Part shown: positions 36,912 to 46,954 of the stretch, piece after piece
Numbering within the stretch: position 1 is the first letter of the stretch
Layout of the letters: each line of letters starts with the position of its first letter
Source: Novakomyces olei
Taxonomy: Eukaryota; Ascomycota; Novakomycetes; Novakomycetales; Novakomycetaceae
Direction: 5' to 3'
DNA: 64,000 bases
NCBI GenBank assembly: GCA_016906335.1
Contig: JADEYG010000007.1
Location: 620,001 to 684,000, forward strand
Position numbers and translations under genes: made by a program
Notes under the pieces: generated by a model
What the model was told of the DNA's origin: nothing
Seen by the model: the letters and a program-made list of their open reading frames with translations, nothing else
Database searches by the model: none

Positions 36912-36925
36912 CTACTCTTGCGCTC
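36763..36925 (+). repeat. ~34-bp tandem repeat with TTAGGG-type core
   Basis: Four to five units, each built as AGGGTTAGGGTTAACATACAG followed by CTACTCTTCTAGTC or a variant. The last, most diverged unit extends over the final codons and stop of the Gfd2-like gene on the other strand. Confidence 0.9.
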
Positions 36926-37667
36926 TTGATTTGCGCATGAAAAACCCAGGCGATCCAAGCGCGATTTCGAGGAACGCGTTCATTGTATAGTACGCGTCAT
37001 TGCCAGCGTTATGGGTATAAATAGTGGCCACACCGAGTCCAGCGCAGGCACGAGCCAGTGTCTGCTCAGTGCGAGCCATTTTCAGCTGCGCCGGACTCGA
37101 AGCATCGGCGCGTAACAGCCGTGTGAAGCTGTCGAGTTTCTGAGTATCAAACCACTGATAGTCGTGGGCCGTTTCGAGACCGATTAATCGCATGGCTTCA
37201 ATATCGGCCTTGGGATTGTGGCCAATAAGCCAAATATCCTCCACCGGCCGGCACGTTAACAGCGCCTTTATATCAGCGGCAATAGACCGCTGACTCGCCT
37301 CCTCTGTTATACCAAAACTGAAATGATCACGGTTATCGGGCACGTATCGGCCGTTGCGCAGATGCTTCGTCTCCGAAAAGACAAAGTGCCGTGACCCAAC
37401 GGCAACGTCCTTGTGTGACGTAATCCACGTCCGCTCAGGGTGCAAGCTGAGATCGACAAAGGCCACACCGAGTTCTGTTACGTCATCACTGCTGCTCTCC
37501 CACGCTTCAAAGTCGATGGCTATCAGCAAAACGTTTGTCCGCTCGTTCACAAGAGGCGGCATGAACAGAGACCGCGCCAGTTGAAGCTGTGCATCTATAA
37601 ACACTAGGTCACGCTGCTTTTGTGCGATTTTTTTAAGTCGTTTGGACTTGAAATTCAATTGGCTCAT
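36912..37667 (-). CDS. Gfd2/YDR514C-like RNase H-fold (DEDDh) nuclease domain protein
   Basis: Intronless, 251 residues. Acidic residues expected for a DEDDh exonuclease are in order: AIDFEAWE (with D and E near residue 50), IGHNPKADIEAM (second Asp), and a late HNAGNDAYYTM (His and Asp). The basic N-terminus has a KSKRLKKIAQKQR helix. The fungal Gfd2/YDR514C group shows the same compact arrangement; its biological role is not settled (Gfd2 was linked to mRNA export). The active-site set looks complete, so nuclease activity is plausible but inferred. It is flanked on both sides by TTAGGG-type motifs. Confidence 0.75.
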   Translation of the reverse strand: MSQLNFKSKRLKKIAQKQRDLVFIDAQLQLARSLFMPPLVNERTNVLLIAIDFEAWESSSDDVTELGVAFVDLSLHPERTWITSHKDVAVGSRHFVFSETKHLRNGRYVPDNRDHFSFGITEEASQRSIAADIKALLTCRPVEDIWLIGHNPKADIEAMRLIGLETAHDYQWFDTQKLDSFTRLLRADASSPAQLKMARTEQTLARACAGLGVATIYTHNAGNDAYYTMNAFLEIALGSPGFFMRKSRAQE

Positions 37668-38045
37668 TGCGAACTAGTCCGTCCCCCAGGTCATCAAGGG
37701 TAACGCCATTGCATGTGCATTCTGTTTGCCTGCGCTTCAAACGTATAAAGGTTGTCGGGTTAGGGTTAGTATTGAATCTAGAATAGGGTTAGGGTTAGTT
37801 AGTCTACATATAATATTTGGAAAAACTAAGGCCTATCGTCTCGCTGCCGATAGTCTACAGTGCACCTGACCTTGACAGCTACTACAAGACAGAAATGAGA
37901 AGTGAGAATTTATTAATGCAAAGTTGCAGTACGAGACGTGCTAAAGGCGCGCACCGCGCTCTTGGCATGTCTATAGCACGCTCGCTCATCAGTCGGTCAA
38001 ACTTGTCAATAGTAATGAAAGAAGATTAAGAAAGGGCGGCCAGCA
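37668..38045. other. Intergenic region, telobox-containing promoter
   Basis: Upstream of the Gfd2-like gene and downstream of HSP10. The only clear motif is the pair of TTAGGG-type boxes at 37,756-37,799. Confidence 0.6.
37756..37799 (+). promoter_or_regulatory. Two telobox motifs (GGGTTAGGGTTAGT)
   Basis: Two near-identical 14-bp boxes 28 bp apart, 90-130 bp upstream of the Gfd2-like start codon. In fungi such boxes bind Tbf1/Teb1-type Myb proteins at promoters; assignment here is inference. Confidence 0.65.
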
Positions 38046-38640
38046 TTATGCTTGATCCTTGATCACTGCCAAAAGTTCATGATCACGGTAGAGCGTAAGC
38101 TCGTCTTCGCCAATTCTGATAGGATTTCCGCCAAATGAAGGCAAAAGTACCTGGGAGTCGATTAGTATGAGCTAAAACTAGGCAACAGCGGCCAGAAAAA
38201 ATAAGGGAAGACAAGGTAAAAATGCAGTCAAAAGCGAATGCACCAACCATCTTGCAAACAAGGAGCCGTCTTTCAAACAGACAAGAAGAAATAGTAGAAT
38301 TAAATTCAATTAAATGCAATTAAAGACAAGAGATCATATATATTATTGGAAGCCAAATCAAGTATAGCATACCTTGTCACCAGCTTTAACACTAGGTGCT
38401 ACCAGTTTTCCATCACGGTCTAGTCCACCCTTGCCGACAGCAACGACTTTGCCCTCGCTCAATTTCTCAACCGATTTTTCGGGTAGAAAAATCCCGCCGG
38501 CCGTTTTCTGTTCGTCCCTGTCAGTACTCTATATCTGATTTTCAAAAAGAAAATCCTACCTGCTCCGCGCGAATCCGCTGCACGAGAACGCGGTCGAGCA
38601 GCGGCACAATCGATTTTGCCGATTTCAGAGTTGTCGCCAT
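38046..38640 (-). CDS. HSP10: Mitochondrial co-chaperonin Hsp10
   Basis: Exons 38640-38560, 38507-38373 and 38150-38046; introns of 52 and 222 nt; 106 residues. Sequence order matches GroES: VPLLDRVLVQRI, mobile loop KTAGGIFLPEK, KLSEGKVVAVGKGGLDRDGK, PSVKAGDKVLLPSFGG, and the ending LYRDHELLAVI. It caps Hsp60 in the matrix and is made without a cleaved presequence, as the start MATTLKSAKS agrees. The acceptor of intron 1 is GAACAG at 38,508, not the upstream CAG, because only that gives the mobile loop in frame. Divergent from VMA7. Confidence 0.95.
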
Positions 38641-38875
38641 CTGTACTGTCTGTGGGCTCTGGATCAGTGTGCTATACACATTTATAAAAAATCCAAAATT
38701 CTTTGGAAATCCAAGCTATTCAAGTAGCACTAGGCGTTAGCTATAGTCACGACTAATAGTCTTGCATATAAGCTTACTTAATTAGAAAAAGTTGGCTAGC
38801 AGATATGTAAAGCAAAACTGGCTGTCGACTTGGTGGCAGCGTACAGCAGCCTTTGCCGGCAGCTCTATCAACAGT

Positions 38876-39330
38876 ATGTCGGGCACTTCTAGTGCAGATT
38901 ATCGGAAACGGCAGTTGCTGGCAATAATTGGCGATGAAGTAAGCAGAGCAGTGCGAGTTTTAAAGCCATTCTGACGGGCCGATAGGACACGGTAACGGGT
39001 ATGCTGCTGGCCGGTGTTGGCCATGTGGGAGACGATAAAGAAAAGAACTTTTTCGTCTGCGATTCTAGTATGTGATACGATTAGTTTATAGGGCTCATAC
39101 GACCAGAAACTACGGACGAGCAAATTGCAAATGAGTTTGACGAGTTTACTCAGCGGGAAGATATTGCGATTCTCCTTATTAATCAGCACATCGCCGAACG
39201 AATTCGGGACCGAGTTGATTCGTTCACCAAGGCTTTTCCTGCTGTGCTAGAAATTCCTAGTAAGGACAATCCTTACGATCCAGAAAAGGACAGCGTGCTC
39301 CGGCGGGTACGCAAACTGTTTGGCGAGTGA
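38876..39330 (+). CDS. VMA7: V-type ATPase subunit F (Vma7)
   Basis: Exons 38876-38938, 38986-39067 and 39107-39330; introns of 47 and 39 nt; 122 residues. Core pattern: [54 protein letters not shown], and [20 protein letters not shown]. Subunit F sits in the V1 central stalk and couples ATP hydrolysis to rotation for vacuolar acidification. The start ATG lies just before the conserved block, and length matches the family. Divergent from HSP10 with 235 bp between starts. Confidence 0.95.
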
Positions 39331-39897
39331 TCTACAGTTATGTATATGCCTAATGAACACACTGTACAATAATACAAATGTGCCTCGTATATCGTTGAAT
39401 CTGCTTTAAACAAGGTAAATTACAACACTAATCTCGCGCACCAAATACGTCAAAATGGAGGGGGAAAAGAAAGGCAATGATTATAGTGAAGAAAGAGACA
39501 AACCATGAAAACTGGCAAAGCAAAGAATTCACAATTAAATAAACTATATAAAGCAGCATAATCCCGTCCGTGAATGTGTTTTAAAGCATAAATGTATGTA
39601 TAAAGGAAACTTGTCTTGTGTATATATGCATATAGTCAACCCGTCCAAACCAGCACCGAGTCTGCTCTTTGCCAACGAGCGGGGGAGCTTCCCGCTGGAT
39701 TAGCAAACCCATTGAATAAACAAAATATCGATATTCAATAGACGATCCCAATCAGCAATACGTAAACCACCGATAAATCGAATGGAACCCGGTTTATTAG
39801 GTAATACATTATTAGTCTGTCAACTAACAAGGTTTAATGAACAAGTAGTCAATGGACAAACTGGAGCAAAAAGAGACAGACGCAAACCTGTATTAAT
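39331..39897. other. Convergent intergenic region, no gene seen
   Basis: 3' flanks of VMA7 and the BOI-like gene. AT-rich; nothing recognised. Confidence 0.6.
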
Positions 39898-42782
39898 TTA
39901 CCGTACAGACCCGTGCGAACTGTCGGGCTCAGACGTCTCGCTTGGACTCACTGGTTCACCCATAGCAGCTCTCACTTCCCTCGCAAACCCTTTACCTTTC
40001 CCGCTTAGTAATCGGGGCAGCTGGCCCGGGCTCAGACCAAATTTCCGGCTTGGCGACCGCGATACTGGCGAGGCAGACGAGTCTGCTTGCTGGCGTTGAG
40101 GCGAGGCAGAGCTTTCCGCTAAAGTTGTTGGCGTAGTCGTTGTAGTATCGACTTCCAAGTTCAAGTTTGGAGTGTTCTTCAATATAGCCGATTTAGCCAC
40201 GGGTCCCGGAGTCCTTGGGACAGTGCTCGTACTGCTACCCACGCCCGACGAAGCTGCCCTGACATTATCTGCCGCAGAAGCATCCTCCTTCACTATCCGC
40301 TCAGGCTCTTGTGTCCTCACTTCCCGGGCTCGTGACAGACTGATCGTCGGCACCCGGCTAGTACTCATTACCGGCTGCGACAAATCACGACCGATACTGG
40401 CCTTTATAAAGGCGGAATGCCATTCCCTCATAGTCTGCCGCGTCTCGTAGGCAAAGTAATGGATTTTAGGTGGAGTAAACATGACTCCTCGAGCTGCTCC
40501 AGGCGCAGGAGGCGCTATCTTAATCACCCACCGACTGCCGTAAAGCAGGCTTTCTATAATCATTATACGATGCGACGTAATATCAATAAGCCCTTTTTCA
40601 CGAATATCGTCTTCCGCATAATAATAAGCCAGCCGTGTGCCTTTTAGTACAAAAAACCTGTTCTTCCAAACGCCATACCGATCGCTCTTTTTACGCATCC
40701 ATCCGTACTGATCAGCGTCCCGTGCTGCATCAAGAGCCGACGTGTTTTGAATGCCTTCGGATATTCCTGTCGGCACAAGCTTGGGTCGGCCAAGTACGCT
40801 TTTCTTTGTTACTACCCTTCTGGCAGATTTCTCACGGGCTAAATCTTCACTGGGATCATTGCTCCGGCTCGGGGAAGTTACGGGTGAGGAAACTGATCGT
40901 TTTTGCGCCGAGTCTGCAGGCGATGCCATTTGTTTCACCATCATGACTTCGTTGCCGATAGAAGACGATTGCTTTTTATGAATCTTGGGCTGCTCATACT
41001 GTGCAGAAATCTTTTGACGAGGTTTGGCTGCATCTTGTGATCCTGCCCATACAGAAACAAACGTCGGCGCCTTTCTCCTGGCTGTTGAACTGCTTGTGCC
41101 GCCTGATAAAATAGACCTGCCCTCCGTCTTGACTGATCTGTTATCCACTTGGTCAGACGCAGTTTGTCCCTGTCCTTTTAATAACCTTTGATGGTCAGCA
41201 AAAGATGGTTGCTTAGTGACGACCTGATTTTCAACCTTTTGAGGAGTCGAATCAGGTTTTTTGAGATCAGCAGACCCTTTCTGATCAGGTTTCTGTATTA
41301 AGGTGGCCCTTTTCTCCTTCTGCTGCTCGGCAAAGGAGTCCACAGCGGGCACTTCCTCTGCAGAATCGCTCCTTGTCCAGGCAGCCAGAGAGTTTGTGCT
41401 CGCTGATTTCGCATGGCCTCCAGCCGGTCGGCGAAAAGCACCCTCAGACTCGCCATGGTCGTCACCCCTGCTCAACAAGGACGCATCAACAAAGCCAGAG
41501 TCAGCTGAAGTTGCGCTTCCATCACTTGATTTAGGTACAGTGTTTGCCATAGTGCCCTTGTCAGATGCGCTGCGAGGAAGGCCCTGTAGCAGCATGCTTT
41601 TATGCCGACGAACCACGGTCGAGTCACGATGAGAATCGCCTTCTTGAGACAGGCTGGCTTCGTCTTGAACTCCAGTAGAACTGCTGGTAGACTCTTTGTT
41701 TTTATTACTGCGATAATACGAGGAAACAGGCGACCAGTCCTGGTCAAAAGAGCTCTGTCTTCGGTGCCTTATCGAATCCCGAAGTTCGTCTGCCGTTGAT
41801 GGCGATGTGAACATGTGAGGTGATCTCAATTTCTGAAACGATTGAGGTCCGGGAAAAGGCCCGGTATTAAGCCGAGGAGTGCTCGGTTTGCTATCGACTC
41901 TGGATACATCAGTAGACGAAACAGCTTCGCCTGCAGAGAAAGGCGATCGTAGATCGTTTATACTAGACGAAGTTCGAGGCGAGCCGAGTACAGTGCTGCG
42001 AAGGTAATCAATACGTCGCATTATCTCAAACCGTTTTCCAAAACTATGGATATCGATCTCTTTTAGGGTCGACAGGTCCAGCTGTACCAAAATATCCCCA
42101 GAGACCTCGTGCTCTAAAAACTTGTTTGCTATTGACCCTAACCCTTCATGTTCCAGGTATTGTGCAACTTCAAGAGGGGTCCATTGCAGAATCGAGGGAA
42201 CATCTGCCCGACTGAATGTGCCCGATACTGAAGTGTCTATAGAGCTTGGAGCGCGATTATGGTGCTCGTTGTCTCCTTTCTCTCCGTCCCGTTCAAAATC
42301 TTCGTCATCTGTAGCGACGCTGGGCCGTTTGTATTCGTCCTGACTGCTCGAGTACTGATCAATCGCCTCGTTTATATCCTCTACCAAAGTCTGTTTTAAA
42401 TTGTTTGTCTCTACTACCGGTCCAACAGGCACAGAAGCACGAGTTCCCGCTTGATCGCTCATCGTATACACTGCTGGGAATAGGCCGATATTGCCACAAT
42501 CGTCACTGCCCTGCCATGCTGTTAGCTCAACTGATTTTTGACTCTTTTCAATTGTCCTTTTCATTTCAATGCTATTTAATATTTGCTACTCTAGTTCCTT
42601 CATTCTTTTGTTTCACCAATACTTGATTGATATGGTTCAAGAATAAATCATACCTCCCACCAGCCGTCGCCGTATCCCTCATCCTTGCGAATTACACGGT
42701 ACCGTTTGCCGCGCTCGAGTAGGAGTTCGCCTTCTTCAAGCGCGGGGAAAGCGTGTACCGCGATGACATACTCTGATACCAT
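39898..42782 (-). CDS. SH3-SAM-PH polarity protein (Boi1/Boi2/Pob1-like)
   Basis: Exons 42782-42654 and 42510-39898; one 143-nt intron with branch CTAAC that splits the SH3 domain; 913 residues. SH3: YVIAVHAFPALEEGELLLER...GDGWWEGSDDCGNIGLFP (residues 4-60). SAM: ILQWTPLEVAQYLEHEGL onward (about 150-215). PH: YGWMRKKSDRYGVWKNRFFV onward (about 643-755). Between them lie long Ser-rich disordered segments. Boi/Pob1 proteins act at growing tips and the septum, linking Cdc42 and formins to exocytosis. Two budding-yeast paralogues exist, so no single symbol is given. Confidence 0.93.
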
Positions 42783-44214
42783 ATTGCTCGGGAGCAGGAA
42801 TTAAACCCACAATAAAAAAGAAGCCGGGCAGCCGATAACTGAAGCGAAAAAAGCGCTTCAAAAGGCACCGCCCTTTTTATATGAGATGCGCTTGCAAGGA
42901 ATATTGTGCCCTGCTTGCACGTACGCTCGTAACTGTAATCGCCCGCTGCTTTTGCTTCACTTGCGCATTGAATTATTATTGTGTTCACGATACGATTGTA
43001 AAACATGCATTATGCACGTCGCGCAGGGTAAACTGGTTTACCGTATCTCGTGATCGGGTTAGCGAGGGAAGGAGTATGTGATGTGTAGTACAAATAAATA
43101 TACTAGTGCTTGATGCTAATATCTGTTTTTTGATACCGGTGTTTATTATGCGATACTAATTATTGTTTTTGTTTTGATATTAGTATAATCTCTTAAATTC
43201 AGTCTCTCATGACATAAACAGGTCTAAAGCAACTCTGACTGACGGCAATTTTGCTCTCTTTTCTCCAAATTCCGTTGGCAATAGAAGAGCTTTTTCATCG
43301 TTTTATTAAATATTTTCTATTCTCTATTCGTCATTCTCTATTTGTCATAGAATTAAAAGTGTAAATTAGACTTGATGACTACTTGATGGCGCGTCCACAC
43401 TAAACGTTTATTAATGAGACAGGAGAGGCCTAATGGAAGAGTAAATCGGTGTACGCAACGGCTTTAATTTTGCCCTATCATGTCTCTCAATTCAATCAGG
43501 CAGCGATTGTTTTGTATGCATTGATCGACCTTGTCGAGACAGGGACTTTTGTCAGCCAGCAGTACAACAATTGCCTTCATCTCCTCTTCACACCCCTACA
43601 TTGTCCCTTGTTCAGGTTCAGCTCGGAGATTCTGGGCAGCTGCTTAGCTTGGGGTCGTGCACAATTTGTTTGTTTATGCGCCTAGCAAGTACATCAATGC
43701 ATTAAAATTTTATTTAGCAGGTTAAACAAGCGGCGACGCTAAAGTATTAAAGTAGACTAATAGCAAATATATTTGAGCACCAATTGGCTCATGGCCCAGG
43801 CCATATACGGACCAGGCGTACTTGTATCCTTATTAAACTCACGCAATTTACAATGCAACATTTAGTTGCCAGAGGCGTACTAAGGAGTAAGTCTACAGAT
43901 TAGTAAGAGTGGTTTACAAAGGTCAAACGGTCAGTAAAGGCCAGAGCTCAAACGCTAAGTCGAGACTCTAAAATCCATTTTATTTTCAATTTTATTTTCA
44001 ATCTAGATGGTGGCTTAAACGTATAAAGCATCGTCAAATCTTCCATTAAATGCAACATGCTTTTACAACAACAAGGGGAAATCCAAGACTTTAATATTCT
44101 CCCCCGCTGTTTTCGTGATTCCCTGTCCGGCAATCTCTCTGATAATCTCCCCTTCCTTCTCACATTTCCCCACATTATCGTTGGATTTCATGTAGAATTA
44201 AATTTTGTTTATAT
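42783..44214. other. Intergenic region with one coding-looking orphan segment
   Basis: 1.4 kb. Most of it is AT-rich non-coding sequence. A short open segment at 43,464-43,595 (minus) looks protein-coding (listed separately). The P450 3' flank is at the right end. Confidence 0.5.
43464..43595 (-). other. Orphan coding-looking exon, Cys-containing
   Basis: Open stretch of 43 codons with TAA at 43,466-43,464. It starts after a possible acceptor (TGTAG, 43,596) or at the ATG at 43,580 (38 residues). Composition looks protein-like: MKAIVVLLADKSPC, then VDQCIQNNRCLIEL. No upstream exon was found. It could be the last exon of a small Cys-rich protein, a relic, or chance. Confidence 0.3.
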
Positions 44215-45636
44215 TTAATGCTCAAACTCGATAACAGCACGCTCATCTGCCATTTGTGAATTGAATAATTCACGTAATCGGAACCTTGGGTCCTCTAAAC
44301 GGGCCTTTTCCAGAACTCCATCCACTGCTAGCTTTGCGGTAACAACGTAAAGCACTCGCCAGGCCAGATTTTGTGCAATACAACTCCGGGGCCCTCGGCC
44401 AAAAGCGAACAGGTATTCATTCGGAGGAGCGGTCCCCATCCAGCGAGACGGATCAAAGCGTTCAGGCTCAGGAAATATCGATTCGTTCAAGTGCAAACAA
44501 GTCGAAGAGATGCCCACAGTTGTGCCCTCTGGAATAAAATAGCCTCTGTATACCCATCCGCCCTTGGGAACAGTGCGTGGAAGTCGTAGAGGGTTAACAC
44601 GAGCCAGACGAAGCCCTTCCTTGACAACACCCTGCAGCAAAGGAATCTGTTCCAGTGGTGTGGAAGACTGGGCAGACAAATCATGAGCTAGCTGCCTTAG
44701 AATGTCCTTGTTTTTCAACAGATTAAAGACAATACTGGTGAGAGAATGAGACGTAGAATCAGTGGCAGCATAAACCAAGTCCAATGTCTCAATCGTCGTT
44801 TGCTCCGGCGAAAGAACTTTTAAAAGACGGGCAGGGTAGGATTTGCTGCCGTCGGTTTTATCGTCGCTGTCATTGTCACTTTTGCACGCTTCCACAATAC
44901 GAAGAGCAAATTTCTGGGCCAGAGACATTGATTTTTCACACGCACTCATATCCGTAGAAGCAGCAATCAATCTATTAATTATTCGAGGCATCCAGATCCA
45001 TCGTGCTGGCTCTGCAAACCCGTCAACAAAAGGAGAAAGCGACATTTGTCCCGTGCCACTTTCGTCCAGTGCACCATAACTTTGATGGAAGGCAAAGCTC
45101 GTCGTACTATCAACAGCAAAGGCCCGTAATAATTGCACTAGATCAATTTCTCCCGTTTCGCTTTGACTTGCTTCGTGTAAACGGGCCAATAAGCGATCAG
45201 CTGTCGCATTGAGACGCATCTCGCTGTCGCGTATATTTGAAGCTGCAAACAGTGACTGAACTGCACGCGCCTTTAAATTACGCGCACGCGCTTCGCGTTC
45301 AGCAAACATGGTAGCGTGGCCTTCTACCCAAAACGCGTCATAGTAGGCGCTCTTGGGCATTCCTCCTTTAAGTACGTAAATAGGTGCGACCGCGTCTGCT
45401 TCACTGAGCGATAGCTCGTTCGGTCCGACGCGTACAATCGGGCCCAATTTGGTGTGAAGAGCGCGTAAGGCCATGCCTTGATCGAGCCGCCAGTCGTGAT
45501 ACGCGAGCCATAGATTAGAGACGCGTGCCACAAAAGGGCCGGGTATTCGTGCCAGCGGAGAGAAAAATAGATCATAAATAGCTTTGCAAACGATACAAGC
45601 CACGAGCGAGGCGGCCAGCAATTGAATAGGGTTCAT
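44215..45636 (-). CDS. Cytochrome P450 monooxygenase
   Basis: Intronless, 473 residues from the ATG at 45636, chosen because it begins a membrane anchor (MNPIQLLAASLVACIVCKAI) followed by the proline-rich hinge LARIPGPF. Conserved P450 parts: I-helix YAATDSTSHSL, ExxR in VVKEGLRLA, PERFDPSRW, and heme loop FAFGRGPRSCIAQNLAW with the ligand Cys; the usual Gly after it is Ala. This is an ER-anchored class II enzyme needing a P450 reductase. The heme-loop style resembles fungal secondary-metabolism P450s, but no cluster partners lie nearby and no substrate can be assigned. Confidence 0.92.
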   Translation of the reverse strand: MNPIQLLAASLVACIVCKAIYDLFFSPLARIPGPFVARVSNLWLAYHDWRLDQGMALRALHTKLGPIVRVGPNELSLSEADAVAPIYVLKGGMPKSAYYDAFWVEGHATMFAEREARARNLKARAVQSLFAASNIRDSEMRLNATADRLLARLHEASQSETGEIDLVQLLRAFAVDSTTSFAFHQSYGALDESGTGQMSLSPFVDGFAEPARWIWMPRIINRLIAASTDMSACEKSMSLAQKFALRIVEACKSDNDSDDKTDGSKSYPARLLKVLSPEQTTIETLDLVYAATDSTSHSLTSIVFNLLKNKDILRQLAHDLSAQSSTPLEQIPLLQGVVKEGLRLARVNPLRLPRTVPKGGWVYRGYFIPEGTTVGISSTCLHLNESIFPEPERFDPSRWMGTAPPNEYLFAFGRGPRSCIAQNLAWRVLYVVTAKLAVDGVLEKARLEDPRFRLRELFNSQMADERAVIEFEH

Positions 45637-46954
45637 TTTTAGCGCTTTGTTGCCGTAAATATTGTCGGCGCTGATTGATCGTTTTTTATTAATAGAAATA
45701 AACAAATATTAATAATTCAAACCTATGCCAGCACAGCTCCAAGTCGGCAGTCGTGTTTGAATCCGAGTATTTGGTTGTACAAACGTTAGATTTACACGGC
45801 TTGTTTCCTCAAAATGACGCAATATGTCTTGATTCACAAATTGCCGTAATAAACAGCCTCTACAACGAGTATCGAAGGAGACACGTCACAAGACGAAATC
45901 GGTCCACGGAAATAATGGACTGTTCTTTTTGCCTATATTCTTTCCGACTCGTTTTATTGCCGAGACGGCAAATTAACGCGCTGGCAAAAAGTCCCTTACT
46001 CGTCGGCACAGCCAACCTTCACAATCTCGATAGGGTAAATTCGTGAAATACAAGGCGTCCAGCGAGTCCGTCACTAGGCTGAAGAATTAAAGGCAGCTGT
46101 AAAGTGTAATTGCTTGTTTTATTACGAGGCTCCCACCCGAGAACACGTGCAACAAGCCGGATCTGAAACCGATAGCTTATCGCTTCAGTGAGTGTCGGCG
46201 GCTTCCGACACACAGTAAAAGATTGGTTGATCTTTTCAGTTTGAATAATTCGAATTTTTTAATACTCTGTAGATCGCTGTTTTGCATTACAGGGAATTGA
46301 GTCTGAGAGCAGAGTCAAATAAGGAATCCGTCCTTTGCTTGTCAAATCGTCCCACTCAAAGGAGTAGCAATGCCTTCTCCAAGGCTCAGTCAGATAAAGC
46401 AATGATGATGCTTAAATATATTTTCAAGTTATATTGCGCGCAATCATATACTTCTATCAAGCGCGATTATTACACGCGTCAGTGTGCCGACACAATTGCT
46501 TGATAATTGTACCGAGCTGTCAGGCCCGTTTGAATTCTATGTAATCATGTAGGCAAAATATAGGCACGGGGCCCGTGTATATAATGCCATCCATCAGCTC
46601 TCTATGTACGGGTCGCCGATGAGGCGGCAATTGCTTCATAAATGCTCTCGCGGCGTGGAAATAGTCGATGGATTTCCCAAAAATAATCCTGCTCCATATC
46701 GAGCTGGTGGACTTGCTTACTGGCCGCTTTGTCTTTTGCGCCGTCCAGTCTACTTGAAATTTTAATTATACTCTCAGAGCCTTTTATCTAGCAGTCTGAT
46801 TGCATCTATCCCTCTAAACGAGCACGGCACCAAAGTATAACAATGAGCTAAAGACTTTATCGAATCACTGTAGGTACTATGAAATCTAGTGCAACGGCGT
46901 AGTCTCTTCAGGCACGGTCGGAACAAAAAAACTAGTCAAATCAGCATCTAATCT
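45637..46954. other. Intergenic region with one coding-looking orphan segment
   Basis: 1.3 kb upstream of the P450 and downstream of transketolase. An open segment at 46,602-46,787 (minus) looks coding (listed separately). I recognise nothing else. Confidence 0.5.
46602..46787 (-). other. Orphan coding-looking exon
   Basis: Open from a possible acceptor (CTGCTAG, ending about 46,788) to the TAG at 46,604-46,602, about 61 codons. The only internal ATG (46,697) would give 31 residues. The residues look like a charged helical domain: SSRLDGAKDKAASKQVHQLD, then YFWEIHRLFPRRESIYEAIA. No first exon with an ATG was found between it and the transketolase stop. I do not recognise the family. Confidence 0.35.

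Noticed and set aside
36763-36925. Possible CRISPR-like array of regular repeats
   Set aside because: The units are contiguous diverging tandem copies with no unique spacers, in a eukaryotic genome and with no cas genes.
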